A stretch of DNA of 14,638 nt from SHZI01 sp040080965 (GTDB lineage: Bacteria; Pseudomonadota; Gammaproteobacteria; Steroidobacterales; GCA-2729495): assembly GCA_040080965.1 (NCBI GenBank), contig JBEBHH010000061.1:1-14638 (forward strand). Reading direction: 5' to 3'. The translations under genes were made by a program, and so were the position numbers. A model generated the notes under the pieces. It made no database searches and was not told the origin of the DNA. It saw only the letters and a list, made by a program, of their open reading frames with translations. Positions 5,795 to 13,086 of this stretch are shown piece after piece. Position 1 is the first letter of the stretch. Each line of letters opens with the position of its first letter.

Positions 5795-6163
5795 ATGATT
5801 CAGATGCAAACGTACCTTGCGGCAGCCGACAACAGCGGCGCCCGGCAGTTGATGTGCATCAAGGTGCTTGGTGGCACGCGCCGGCGCTATGCGTCGGTCG
5901 GCGATGTGATCAAGGTCAGCATCAAGGACGCGATCCCCCGGGGCAAGGTCAAGAAGGGCGAGGTCTACAACGCCGTCGTCGTGCGCACCCGCAAGGGTGT
6001 TCGCCGGCCCGATGGTTCGGTGATCCGCTTCGACGGCAACGCCGCCGTGCTCCTCAACAACAAGCTGGAGCCCATCGGCACGCGCATCTTCGGGCCAGTC
6101 ACCCGCGAGTTGCGCAACGAGAATTTCATGAAGATCATTTCCCTGGCGCCCGAAGTACTTTGA
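5795..6163 (+). CDS. rplN: 50S ribosomal protein L14
   Basis: A 122-residue L14, close to the family length (123 in E. coli). It has MIQMQTYLAAADNSGARQL at the start, the basic PRGKVKKGEVYNAVVVRTRKGVRR segment and the end RELRNENFMKIISLAPEVL. L14 lies at the subunit interface, contacts 16S rRNA helix 14 and is the docking site of the silencing factor RsfS. The upstream GGGA gives a modest ribosome binding site. In E. coli it opens the spc operon with its own promoter; here the 24-bp gap to rpsQ holds no promoter I can recognise, suggesting read-through from the S10 cluster. Confidence 0.98.
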   Translation: MIQMQTYLAAADNSGARQLMCIKVLGGTRRRYASVGDVIKVSIKDAIPRGKVKKGEVYNAVVVRTRKGVRRPDGSVIRFDGNAAVLLNNKLEPIGTRIFGPVTRELRNENFMKIISLAPEVL

Positions 6164-6173
6164 GTGAGCTGAG

Positions 6174-6488
6174 ATGAAGCGCATTAGAAAAAACGACCAG
6201 GTAATCGTCATTGCGGGCCGCGACAAGGGCCGCAAGGGCACGGTCACCCGCGTCGACGGCGAGCGTATCTGGGTTGAGAACGTCAATGTCGTGAAGCGGC
6301 ATACGAAGCCCAACCCGGCCAAGGGCCTGCAGGGCGGAATCGTCGAGAAGGAGATGTCGCTGCACATCTCCAACGTGGCGCTGCTCAACACGGCTACCGA
6401 CAAGGCCGACCGCATCGGCTTCCGGACGCTCGAGGACGGCCGCAAGGTCCGCTATTTCAAGTCGAACAACGAGGTCGTAGACGCCTGA
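6174..6488 (+). CDS. rplX: 50S ribosomal protein L24
   Basis: A 104-residue L24, matching the E. coli size. The N-terminal KOW motif is plain (NDQVIVIAGRDKGRKGTVTRV), followed by the VENVNVVKRHTKPNP and GGIVEKEMSLHISNVAL blocks. L24 initiates 50S assembly by binding the 5' end of 23S rRNA, and it borders the tunnel exit. It starts ten bases after the rplN stop. Its own stop codon is inside the loop of a six-pair hairpin that precedes rplE. Confidence 0.98.
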   Translation: MKRIRKNDQVIVIAGRDKGRKGTVTRVDGERIWVENVNVVKRHTKPNPAKGLQGGIVEKEMSLHISNVALLNTATDKADRIGFRTLEDGRKVRYFKSNNEVVDA

Positions 6489-6496
6489 GGGGCGTC
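6480..6496 (+). promoter_or_regulatory. Hairpin around the rplX stop, before rplE
   Basis: GACGCC (6480-6485) and GGCGTC (6491-6496) form a perfect six-pair stem. The loop TGAGG holds the rplX stop codon TGA and a GAGG ribosome-binding-like sequence. rplE starts 11 bases later at 6508 and has no other good ribosome binding site. In E. coli, S8 represses the spc operon by binding mRNA at this same L24-L5 junction. The position is suggestive, but I cannot show the bulged core that S8 recognises. Confidence 0.5.
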
Positions 6497-6507
6497 GCGA
6501 ACACGCT

Positions 6508-7047
6508 ATGGCACGGTTGCAGGAATATTACGCAAGCACGGTCGTTCCGAAGCTCAAGCAGCAGCTTGGCATCGATAACGTCATGGAGCTGCCCCGCATT
6601 ACCAAGATCACGCTCAACATGGGCGTGGGCGAGACGATCACCGACAAGAAGGTGATCGAGAAGGCTGTCGCCGACATGACCCGCATTGCAGGGCAGAAGC
6701 CGCAGATCACGCTGGCCCGCAAGTCCATCGCCACCTTCAAGGTGCGGGAAGGTTACCCCGTGGGCTGCAAGGTCACCCTGCGCCGGCAGCGCATGTGGGA
6801 GTTCCTCGATCGCCTGATCAGCATCGCCGTGCCGCGTATCCGCGACTTCCGCGGCCTGAACGGCCGGTCCTTCGATGGCCGCGGCAACTACAGCATGGGC
6901 GTCCAGGAGCAGATCATCTTCCCGGAAATCGACTACGACCAGATCGACACGATCCGGGGCATGGACATCACGATCACGACGACCGCCGGCGACGACGTCC
7001 GGGGCCGCGCGTTGCTCGACGCCTTCAACTTTCCCTTCCGCAAGTAG
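6508..7047 (+). CDS. rplE: 50S ribosomal protein L5
   Basis: A 179-residue L5, the same length as in E. coli. The sequence runs from MARLQEYYASTVVPKL through KITLNMGVGE, ARKSIATFKVREGYPVG and RDFRGLNGRSFDGRGNYSMG to GRALLDAFNFPFRK. L5 binds 5S rRNA in the central protuberance with L18, and its loop contacts P-site tRNA. Ribosome binding is unusual: the nearest GAGG is in a hairpin loop 17 bases upstream, so initiation probably relies on coupling to rplX or on structure. The start is fixed by homology. Confidence 0.98.
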   Translation: MARLQEYYASTVVPKLKQQLGIDNVMELPRITKITLNMGVGETITDKKVIEKAVADMTRIAGQKPQITLARKSIATFKVREGYPVGCKVTLRRQRMWEFLDRLISIAVPRIRDFRGLNGRSFDGRGNYSMGVQEQIIFPEIDYDQIDTIRGMDITITTTAGDDVRGRALLDAFNFPFRK

Positions 7048-7077
7048 CGCTACCAGCAGTACGCAAAGGCACACGCA

Positions 7078-7383
7078 ATGGCCAAGAAATCGATGGTTCT
7101 CCGGGATGCGAAGCGCGCCAGGCTGGTGCAGAAGTACGCCAAGAAGCGCAATGCGCTGAAGGCGATCATTGCCAGCCCGAAGGCTCGTCCCGACGACAAG
7201 CAGGCCGCCGCGGACAAGCTCCAGACACTGCCCCGTGATTCGAGCCCTAGCCGCATGCGCAGTCGCTGCTCGATCACCGGCCGGTCCCGTGGCTACTACC
7301 AGAAGTTCGGCCTGTCCCGGACCAAGCTGCGCGAGCTGACCCTCGCCGGGAACATTCCCGGAATGCGCAAGGCCAGCTGGTAA
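7078..7383 (+). CDS. rpsN: 30S ribosomal protein S14, long zinc-free form
   Basis: A 101-residue protein of the long S14 type. It has MAKKSMVLRDAKRARLVQKY at the start and RSRCSITGRSRGYYQKFGLSR, then GNIPGMRKASW at the end. The paired CXXC zinc motifs of the short form are absent, as is usual in proteobacteria. S14 assembles late into the 30S head near S3, S10 and S19. The ATG follows AAAGG at a usable distance. The 68-bp gap to rpsH that follows is longer than most here. Confidence 0.98.
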   Translation: MAKKSMVLRDAKRARLVQKYAKKRNALKAIIASPKARPDDKQAAADKLQTLPRDSSPSRMRSRCSITGRSRGYYQKFGLSRTKLRELTLAGNIPGMRKASW

Positions 7384-7384
7384 G

Positions 7385-7399
7385 CGGGCCGCAAGCCCG
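7385..7399 (+). repeat. Small GC-rich hairpin after rpsN
   Basis: CGGGC (7385-7389) and GCCCG (7395-7399) form a five-pair stem with a CGCAA loop, starting right after the rpsN stop. No T tract follows, so it is not a standard intrinsic terminator. It could stabilise mRNA ends or be chance. Confidence 0.35.
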
Positions 7400-7426
7400 A
7401 TAGCCGGCATTACAAATTAACCAGAC

Positions 7427-7450
7427 CGAGCAAACGAACGAGTAAACGAA
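7427..7450 (+). repeat. Tandem 12-bp duplication in the rpsH ribosome-binding region
   Basis: CGAGCAAACGAA (7427-7438) is followed at once by CGAGTAAACGAA (7439-7450), identical except for one base. It ends one base before the rpsH ATG. Each copy carries a CGAG that could act as a weak ribosome binding site. The second is nine bases from the start, the first 21. Confidence 0.7.
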
Positions 7451-7451
7451 T

Positions 7452-7850
7452 ATGAGTCTTTCGGACCCGATTGCCGACATGCTGACCCGGATCAGGAACG
7501 CCCAGAGGGTGGCCCTGCCGAGCGTGACGATGCCCTCGTCCACGCAGAAGGAGGCCATCGCCAAAGTCCTGCTGGACGAAGGCTACATCGTGAACTTCCA
7601 GGTGACCGATGCCGGCAGCAACAAGCGCGAGCTGGCCATCGAGCTCAAGTACTTCGACGGACGCCCGGTGATCGACGAGATCCGTCGCGTCAGCCGCTCC
7701 GGCCTCCGCATCTACCGGGGCAAGGACTCGCTGCCGAAGATCCAGGGCGGCCTTGGCATTGCCATCGTGTCGACGCCGGCCGGCGTCATGAGCGATCGCG
7801 ACGCCCGGGCCGGTGGCCATGGCGGCGAAGTGCTCTGCATCGTCTCGTAG
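7452..7850 (+). CDS. rpsH: 30S ribosomal protein S8
   Basis: A 132-residue S8 (E. coli 130) with DPIADMLTRIRNAQ at the start. The C-terminal signature is STPAGVMSDRDARAGGHGGEVLCIVS, which forms most of the 16S rRNA-binding surface. S8 is a primary binder of 16S helix 21 and, in E. coli, the translational repressor of the spc operon. The conserved binding end is intact, so autoregulation is possible. The start is preceded by a tandemly duplicated CGAG-containing spacer rather than a strong ribosome binding site. Confidence 0.98.
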   Translation: MSLSDPIADMLTRIRNAQRVALPSVTMPSSTQKEAIAKVLLDEGYIVNFQVTDAGSNKRELAIELKYFDGRPVIDEIRRVSRSGLRIYRGKDSLPKIQGGLGIAIVSTPAGVMSDRDARAGGHGGEVLCIVS

Positions 7851-7859
7851 GGATTATTT

Positions 7860-8393
7860 ATGTCCAGAGTTGCAAAAATGCCCGTGCCGCTGCCGAAGGG
7901 GGTCGAATTGACCCAGGCCAGCGGCAAGGTGCGCGTGAAGGGTCCGAAGGGCGAGCTCAGCCACACGCTGAATCCCCAGGTCGAGATCAACGTGGCCGAC
8001 GGAACTGCCCACATCACCAGCCGCACCGAGGCCCAGACGGCCCGCGCCATCGCCGGCACCACCCGCGCGTTGCTCGCCAACATGGTCAACGGCGTGTCGA
8101 AGGGCTTCGAGCGCAAGCTCGAACTGGTCGGCGTTGGCTACCGCGCCCAGGCGCAGGGCAAGAAGCTGAACTTGACCCTCGGGTTCTCCCATCCCGTGGC
8201 GTTTTCGGTTCCGGAGGGCATCACGATCGACACGCCCAGCCAGACCGAGATCGTCATCAAGGGGGCCGACAAGCACAAGGTCGGCCAGGTTGCTGCAGAC
8301 ATACGCCGCTACCGGCCGCCGGAGCCCTACAAGGGCAAGGGCGTGCGGTACGCGGGTGAGAAGGTCGTACTGAAGGAGGCGAAGAAGAAGTAG
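7860..8393 (+). CDS. rplF: 50S ribosomal protein L6
   Basis: A 177-residue L6, the same length as E. coli. It begins MSRVAKMPVPLPKGVEL and has the duplicated L6 fold, with the second half marked by LVGVGYRAQAQGKKLNLTLGFSHPV. The RRYRPPEPYKGKGVRYAGE end binds 23S rRNA near the sarcin-ricin loop and GTPase centre. It starts nine bases after rpsH with GGGA close to that stop. A 72-bp structured gap separates it from rplR. Confidence 0.98.
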   Translation: MSRVAKMPVPLPKGVELTQASGKVRVKGPKGELSHTLNPQVEINVADGTAHITSRTEAQTARAIAGTTRALLANMVNGVSKGFERKLELVGVGYRAQAQGKKLNLTLGFSHPVAFSVPEGITIDTPSQTEIVIKGADKHKVGQVAADIRRYRPPEPYKGKGVRYAGEKVVLKEAKKK

Positions 8394-8451
8394 GCGATTG
8401 CGCCCGGTCCGGCTTGCGGCGCGTCCGCAGGCAGGGGATTCAGGCAATCGT
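8394..8451 (+). promoter_or_regulatory. Two-tier structured element between rplF and rplR
   Basis: An outer stem pairs GCGATTGC (8394-8401) with GCAATCGT (8444-8451): seven Watson-Crick pairs plus one wobble. Inside it, GCTTGCGG (8412-8419) pairs with CCGCAGGC (8425-8432): seven pairs plus one G-T wobble, with a CGCGT loop. Together they fill most of the 72-bp gap and end six bases before the CGAG that precedes rplR. In E. coli this gap is much shorter. It could be an mRNA stability or translational control structure; no ligand can be named. Confidence 0.55.
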
Positions 8452-8465
8452 GGCTTCGAGTCGCT

Positions 8466-8819
8466 ATGAACAAGAAAGACAGCAGACTGCGGCGTGCCCG
8501 GCGTTCCCGGGCCAAGATCCGCGAGTTGGGCGTGGCGCGGCTGACGATTCACCGCACCCCGCGGCACATTTATGCACAGGTCATCGGTCCCGATGGGGGC
8601 ACGGTGATGGCCGCCGCATCCACGTTGCAGAAGGACGTGCGCGACGCCCTCGACGGTACCGGCAACATCGCCGCTGCCGCCATGGTGGGCCGGACGATTG
8701 CGGAAAAGGCGAAGGCGGCCGGTGTCACGCGCGTAGCGTTTGACCGGTCCGGGTTCCAGTACCACGGGCGAGTCAAGGCATTGGCCGAGGCAGCCCGCGA
8801 AAACGGCTTGGAGTTCTGA
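8466..8819 (+). CDS. rplR: 50S ribosomal protein L18
   Basis: A 117-residue L18, matching the E. coli length. It has an arginine-rich N-terminus (MNKKDSRLRRARRSRAKI), TIHRTPRHIYAQVIGPDGG in the middle and the end VAFDRSGFQYHGRVKALAEAAR. It binds 5S rRNA with L5 in the central protuberance. The ATG follows CGAG at a five-base spacing. The rpsE GTG starts two bases after its stop, so S5 is probably coupled to it. Confidence 0.98.
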   Translation: MNKKDSRLRRARRSRAKIRELGVARLTIHRTPRHIYAQVIGPDGGTVMAAASTLQKDVRDALDGTGNIAAAAMVGRTIAEKAKAAGVTRVAFDRSGFQYHGRVKALAEAARENGLEF

Positions 8820-8821
8820 TA

Positions 8822-9346
8822 GTGGCGCGAAGACAGGAAGGCATGGCTCCGGAACGCTCAGGCGAGGGCGACGACTACCTCGAGAAGCTCGTCGCCGTCA
8901 ATCGCGTGGCGAAGGTCGTCAAGGGCGGCCGCCAATTCGGTTTCACGGCGCTCACCGTTGTCGGCGACGGCAAGGGCAAGGTTGGCTTCGGCTATGGCAA
9001 GGCGCGGGAAGTCCCCGCCGCCATCCAGAAGTCGATGCAGGCAGCGCGCAAGAACCTGAAGTCGGTGCCCCTCAAGAAAGACACCCTGTTCTACCCGCAG
9101 TCCGGCAGCCACGGCGCAACCCGCGTCTACATGCAGCCGGCGTCGGACGGTACCGGCATCATTGCTGGCGGCGCGATGCGCGCCGTCTTCGAGTGCGCCG
9201 GTGTGCGCAACGTGCTGGCCAAGAGCTACGGTTCCCGCAACCCGATCAACGTGGTTCGCGCCACGATGAACGCCCTGGAGGGCATGCGCTCTCCTGACGC
9301 CATTGCCGCCAAGCGCGGCAAGGTGCTCGCGGACCTGGTGGGCTGA
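8822..9346 (+). CDS. rpsE: 30S ribosomal protein S5
   Basis: A 174-residue S5 (E. coli 167). The N-terminal double-stranded-RNA-binding fold includes KLVAVNRVAKVVKGGRQF, the loop where spectinomycin-resistance changes occur in E. coli and which here looks wild type. The C-terminal domain has MQPASDGTGIIAGGAMRAVFECAGV and the NPINVVRAT block. S5 lies at the mRNA entry channel and affects decoding accuracy. A GTG at 8822 is taken as start, giving MARRQEGMAPERSGEGDD, a slightly longer acidic/basic N-terminus. ATG 8843 is a shorter alternative, but the GTG is better placed for coupling to rplR. Confidence 0.96.
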   Translation: MARRQEGMAPERSGEGDDYLEKLVAVNRVAKVVKGGRQFGFTALTVVGDGKGKVGFGYGKAREVPAAIQKSMQAARKNLKSVPLKKDTLFYPQSGSHGATRVYMQPASDGTGIIAGGAMRAVFECAGVRNVLAKSYGSRNPINVVRATMNALEGMRSPDAIAAKRGKVLADLVG

Positions 9347-9350
9347 CGTC

Positions 9351-9569
9351 ATGGCAACTGCAAAGAAGCCGGCCGCCAAGGCGGCTGCAAAAGGCCAGGT
9401 CAAGCTGACCCTGGTGAAGAGCAAGTTCGGCCGCCTGGCGAGCCACAAGGCCTGCGTCTCTGGCCTTGGCCTGCGCCGGATGCACCACTCGGTGGTGGTC
9501 GCCGACACCCCGGAGAACCGGGGCATGATCAATCGCATCGCCTACATGCTGCGCGTCGAGTCCGTCTGA
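9351..9569 (+). CDS. rpmD: 50S ribosomal protein L30 with short Ala/Lys N-terminal extension
   Basis: A 72-residue L30 whose core (VKLTLVKSKFGRLASHKACV, then GLGLRRMHHSVVVADTPENRGMINRIAYMLRVE) fits the family. E. coli L30 has 59 residues. The extra dozen or so are at the N-terminus, MATAKKPAAKAAAKGQ. The ATG at 9351 is four bases after the rpsE stop, and the open frame upstream of it lies within rpsE. L30 is a small peripheral 50S protein that many bacteria lack. Confidence 0.97.
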   Translation: MATAKKPAAKAAAKGQVKLTLVKSKFGRLASHKACVSGLGLRRMHHSVVVADTPENRGMINRIAYMLRVESV

Positions 9570-9581
9570 GGTTATACGACC

Positions 9582-10010
9582 ATGAAACTCAATACGCTCA
9601 AGCCCGGGTCCCGCAAGGAACGCAAGCGCGTTGGACGCGGCAGCTCGGCCGGCCAGGGCAAGACCTGCGGCCGCGGCCACAAGGGCCAGTCCGCCCGTGC
9701 CGGCGGCTACCACAAGGTCGGCTTCGAGGGCGGCCAGATGCCGATCCAGCGGCGCCTGCCGAAGATCGGCTTCGTCTCGCACCTGCTCGCGGCCACGGCC
9801 GAGGTCCGGTTGCACGAGCTGATCCTGGTCAAGGGCGGGGTCATCGACCTGGACGCGCTGAAGGCCGCCAAGATTGTCGGCAAGGACGTCGAGACCGCCA
9901 AGGTCATCGCGTCCGGCAAGATCGAGAAGGCCGTGAAGCTCAAGGGCATCAAGGTCACTCCGGGCGCCCGCAAGGCCATCGAGGCGGCCGGCGGCAGCAT
10001 CGAAGACTAA
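9582..10010 (+). CDS. rplO: 50S ribosomal protein L15
   Basis: A 142-residue L15 (E. coli 144) with the glycine- and arginine-rich extended N-terminus RVGRGSSAGQGKTCGRGHKG, then FEGGQMPIQRRLPKIGF, and a globular C-terminal half ending TPGARKAIEAAGGSIED. It is a late 50S assembly protein that threads through 23S rRNA. GAGGT overlapping the rpmD stop lies about ten bases before the ATG. secY follows after 27 bp. Confidence 0.98.
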   Translation: MKLNTLKPGSRKERKRVGRGSSAGQGKTCGRGHKGQSARAGGYHKVGFEGGQMPIQRRLPKIGFVSHLLAATAEVRLHELILVKGGVIDLDALKAAKIVGKDVETAKVIASGKIEKAVKLKGIKVTPGARKAIEAAGGSIED

Positions 10011-10037
10011 TCGATACAGGATTCAGGAACCGATAAC

Positions 10038-11381
<1,344 letters not shown>

Positions 11382-11402
11382 GGGTTGACGAACGGAGTCG
11401 TT

Positions 11403-11516
11403 ATGAAGGTTCGGGCATCAGTCAAGAAGATCTGCAGGAACTGCAAGGTCGTTCGTCGCAAGCGCGTAGTGCGGGTGATCTGCAGTGATCCCCGGCACAA
11501 GCAGAGGCAGGGTTAA
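11403..11516 (+). CDS. rpmJ: 50S ribosomal protein L36, zinc-ribbon form
   Basis: A 37-residue protein, MKVRASVKKICRNCKVVRRK followed by RVVRVICSDPRHKQRQG. Cys11, Cys14, Cys27 and His32 form the zinc ribbon of the C+ type of L36. GGAG (11394-11397) lies five bases before the ATG. It is the last gene of the spc cluster; the next start, rpsM, is only two bases beyond its stop. L36 is the smallest 50S protein and binds near the 23S rRNA domains II, V and VI. The lack of infA between secY and rpmJ argues for a gammaproteobacterium rather than a betaproteobacterium. Confidence 0.98.
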   Translation: MKVRASVKKICRNCKVVRRKRVVRVICSDPRHKQRQG

Positions 11517-11518
11517 GC

Positions 11519-11875
11519 ATGGCACGTATAGCTGGCATCAATATTCCGCCGAACAAGCACGTCGGCATCGCCCTGACCCACATCTTTGGTGTGGGCCGTA
11601 ACCGCGCGCTGCGCGTGTGCGCGGCGGCGGGCATTCAGCCGAACGTCAAGGTCAAGGACCTGAGCGAGCCGGAAGTCGAGCGGATCCGTACCGAGATCGC
11701 CCGCTTCCCGGTCGAGGGCGACCTGCGGCGCGAAGTCTCCATGAGCATCAAGCGGCTGATGGACCTCGGTTGCTACCGGGGCATCCGTCATCGCAAGGGC
11801 CTCCCGATGCGCGGCCAGCGCACCCGGACCAACGCACGCACCCGGAAGGGCCCGCGGCGGGCCATCCGGCGCTAA
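11519..11875 (+). CDS. rpsM: 30S ribosomal protein S13
   Basis: A 118-residue S13, the same length as E. coli. It begins MARIAGINIPPNKHVGIALT and has the helix-hairpin-helix FGVGRNRALRVC, then YRGIRHRKGLPMRGQRTRTN and a very basic tail RTRKGPRRAIRR that touches P-site tRNA. S13 bridges the 30S head to the 50S. CAGGG, overlapping the end of rpmJ, is its ribosome binding site. In E. coli an S4-binding pseudoknot precedes rpsM; here a two-base gap leaves no room unless the structure lies within rpmJ coding sequence. Confidence 0.98.
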   Translation: MARIAGINIPPNKHVGIALTHIFGVGRNRALRVCAAAGIQPNVKVKDLSEPEVERIRTEIARFPVEGDLRREVSMSIKRLMDLGCYRGIRHRKGLPMRGQRTRTNARTRKGPRRAIRR

Positions 11876-11894
11876 CACGTAAAGAGAGATACAG

Positions 11895-12356
11895 ATGGCA
11901 CAGGAACCAGAAGCACCCCCGGCATCCGGCACGCCAGCCGCCGCCGGCACCGCAACAGCGGCCGCCACAACAGCGGCCGCCAAGGGTGTGCGCAAGAAGT
12001 CGAAGCGTCTCGTGGTCGACGGTATCGCCCACATCCATTCGACCTTCAACAACACGATCGTCACGATCACCGATCGGCAGGGCAACACGCTCAGCTGGGC
12101 CACGGCTGGCAGCTGCGGGTTCAAAGGTTCGCGGAAGAGCACGCCCTTTGCCGCCCAGGTGGCCGCCGAGCGCGCGGGCCAGGCGGCCCTCGAGTACGGC
12201 CTGAAGGCCCTCGAGGTGTTCGTCAGCGGTCCCGGGCCGGGGCGCGAATCCGCGGTCCGCTCCCTGAACGGTGTGGGCTACCGCATCAGCAACATCGAAG
12301 ACATCACCCCGATTCCCCACAACGGGTGTCGCCCGCCGAAGAAGCGGCGCGTTTAA
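11895..12356 (+). CDS. rpsK: 30S ribosomal protein S11 with Ala/Thr/Pro-rich N-terminal extension
   Basis: The core from about residue 31 (KKSKRLVVDGIAHIHSTFNN, then RGSRKSTPFAAQVAAE-like FKGSRKSTPFAAQV and the end HNGCRPPKKRRV) is normal S11. This platform protein lies near the mRNA exit and the Shine-Dalgarno helix. The first 29 residues are low complexity (EPEAPPASGTPAAAGTATAA), giving 153 residues against 129 in E. coli. A perfect 15-bp tandem duplication (11953-11982) lies in this part. The ATG has an AGAGAG ribosome binding site and no convincing later start exists before the core. Confidence 0.97.
   Translation: MAQEPEAPPASGTPAAAGTATAAATTAAAKGVRKKSKRLVVDGIAHIHSTFNNTIVTITDRQGNTLSWATAGSCGFKGSRKSTPFAAQVAAERAGQAALEYGLKALEVFVSGPGPGRESAVRSLNGVGYRISNIEDITPIPHNGCRPPKKRRV
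11953..11982 (+). repeat. Perfect 15-bp tandem duplication inside rpsK
   Basis: CAACAGCGGCCGCCA occurs twice in direct succession (11953-11967 and 11968-11982) without a mismatch. It encodes five residues per copy in frame, giving TAAAT and TAAAK around an Ala/Thr run. It is young in appearance and explains five residues of the S11 extension. Confidence 0.85.
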
Positions 12357-12369
12357 GGACGATTTAGGT

Positions 12370-12993
12370 ATGGCCAGATATCGCGGACCGACTTGCAAGC
12401 TCGCCCGACGGGAAGGTACCGACCTTTTCCTGAAGAGCGGCATCAAGCCTCTCGAAACCAAGTGCAAGCTGGACACCCCGCCGGGGACCAAGCAGGCTGC
12501 CCGCAAGGGCCGCCTCTCCGACTACGGCGTGCAGCTGCGCGAAAAGCAGAAGCTGCGCCGTATGTACGGTGTGCTCGAGCGGCAGTTCCGGAACACCTAC
12601 CACAAGGCCGCCAAGATGAAGGGCTCCACGGGCGAAAACCTGCTGAAGCTCCTCGAGGGGCGGCTGGACAACGTGGTTTACCGCATGGGCTTTGCGTCCA
12701 CCCGTGCCGAGGCTCGCCAGCTGGTCAGCCACTGCGCCATCAAGGTCAATGGCGGGCTGGTAAATATCCCGTCCTACCAGGTTGCCGCGGGCGACAAGAT
12801 CGAGATCACCGACAAGGCCAAGGCCCAGCCCCGTATCAAGACCGCGGTGGCAATGGCCAGCCAGGTCGGGTTCCCGGAGTGGGTCGAGGTGGATGACCAG
12901 GCTTTGGTCGGCACGTTGAAGAACCTGCCGGCGCGGGACGACATCCTGCCCGACGTGAACGAGAACCTCGTCATCGAGCTCTATTCCAAGTAA
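12370..12993 (+). CDS. rpsD: 30S ribosomal protein S4
   Basis: A 207-residue S4 (E. coli 206) with MARYRGPTCKLARREGTDLF at the start and the conserved block SDYGVQLREKQKLRRMYG. The S4 RNA-binding domain runs from about GRLDNVVYRMGFASTRAEARQLV to HCAIKVNG, and the end is LVIELYSK. S4 nucleates 30S assembly and affects decoding accuracy; in E. coli it is the alpha-operon repressor. AGGA (12356-12359) lies ten bases before the ATG. The open frame upstream overlaps rpsK and is not coding. It is followed by a structured 93-bp gap. Confidence 0.98.
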   Translation: MARYRGPTCKLARREGTDLFLKSGIKPLETKCKLDTPPGTKQAARKGRLSDYGVQLREKQKLRRMYGVLERQFRNTYHKAAKMKGSTGENLLKLLEGRLDNVVYRMGFASTRAEARQLVSHCAIKVNGGLVNIPSYQVAAGDKIEITDKAKAQPRIKTAVAMASQVGFPEWVEVDDQALVGTLKNLPARDDILPDVNENLVIELYSK

Positions 12994-12994
12994 T

Positions 12995-13024
12995 TGCCCG
13001 GTTTGTTGCCCGGGCAACCGGGCA
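12995..13024 (+). promoter_or_regulatory. Overlapping inverted repeats between rpsD and rpoA
   Basis: TGCCCGGTT (12995-13003) pairs perfectly with AACCGGGCA (13016-13024) around a 12-base loop. The perfect 14-bp palindrome GTTGCCCGGGCAAC (13005-13018) overlaps the second arm, so the two structures exclude each other. A further GCTCA-T-TGAGC inverted repeat follows (13025-13035) and a T5 run at 13042-13046. That run is too far from the strong stem for a standard terminator. The set could be an attenuator, an mRNA-processing site or a DNA-binding palindrome separating rpoA from the ribosomal genes. Confidence 0.55.
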
Positions 13025-13070
13025 GCTCATTGAGCAAGCCATTTTTGACGTGATTCAGGGCCAGTCAGTT

Positions 13071-13077
13071 TAGGAGG
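13071..13077 (+). promoter_or_regulatory. rpoA: Strong ribosome binding site of rpoA
   Basis: TAGGAGG matches the anti-Shine-Dalgarno sequence almost perfectly and lies nine bases before the rpoA ATG. It is the strongest ribosome binding site in the window; most ribosomal-protein genes here have AAGGA, GAGG or only CGAG. Independent, strong initiation would let alpha subunit be made apart from S4-coupled translation. Confidence 0.8.
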
Positions 13078-13086
13078 CCTGTAGAT

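Noticed and set aside
12995..13046. Intrinsic terminator between rpsD and rpoA
   Set aside because: The strong stem ends at 13024 and the T5 run begins 18 bases later, so the required direct stem-to-T-tract join is missing, and rpoA and rplQ follow in the same direction.
13045..13073. TTGACG at 13045-13050 as the -35 of an rpoA promoter
   Set aside because: No acceptable -10 hexamer occurs at 15-18 bp; the closest sequences are TTTAGG or GTTTAG.
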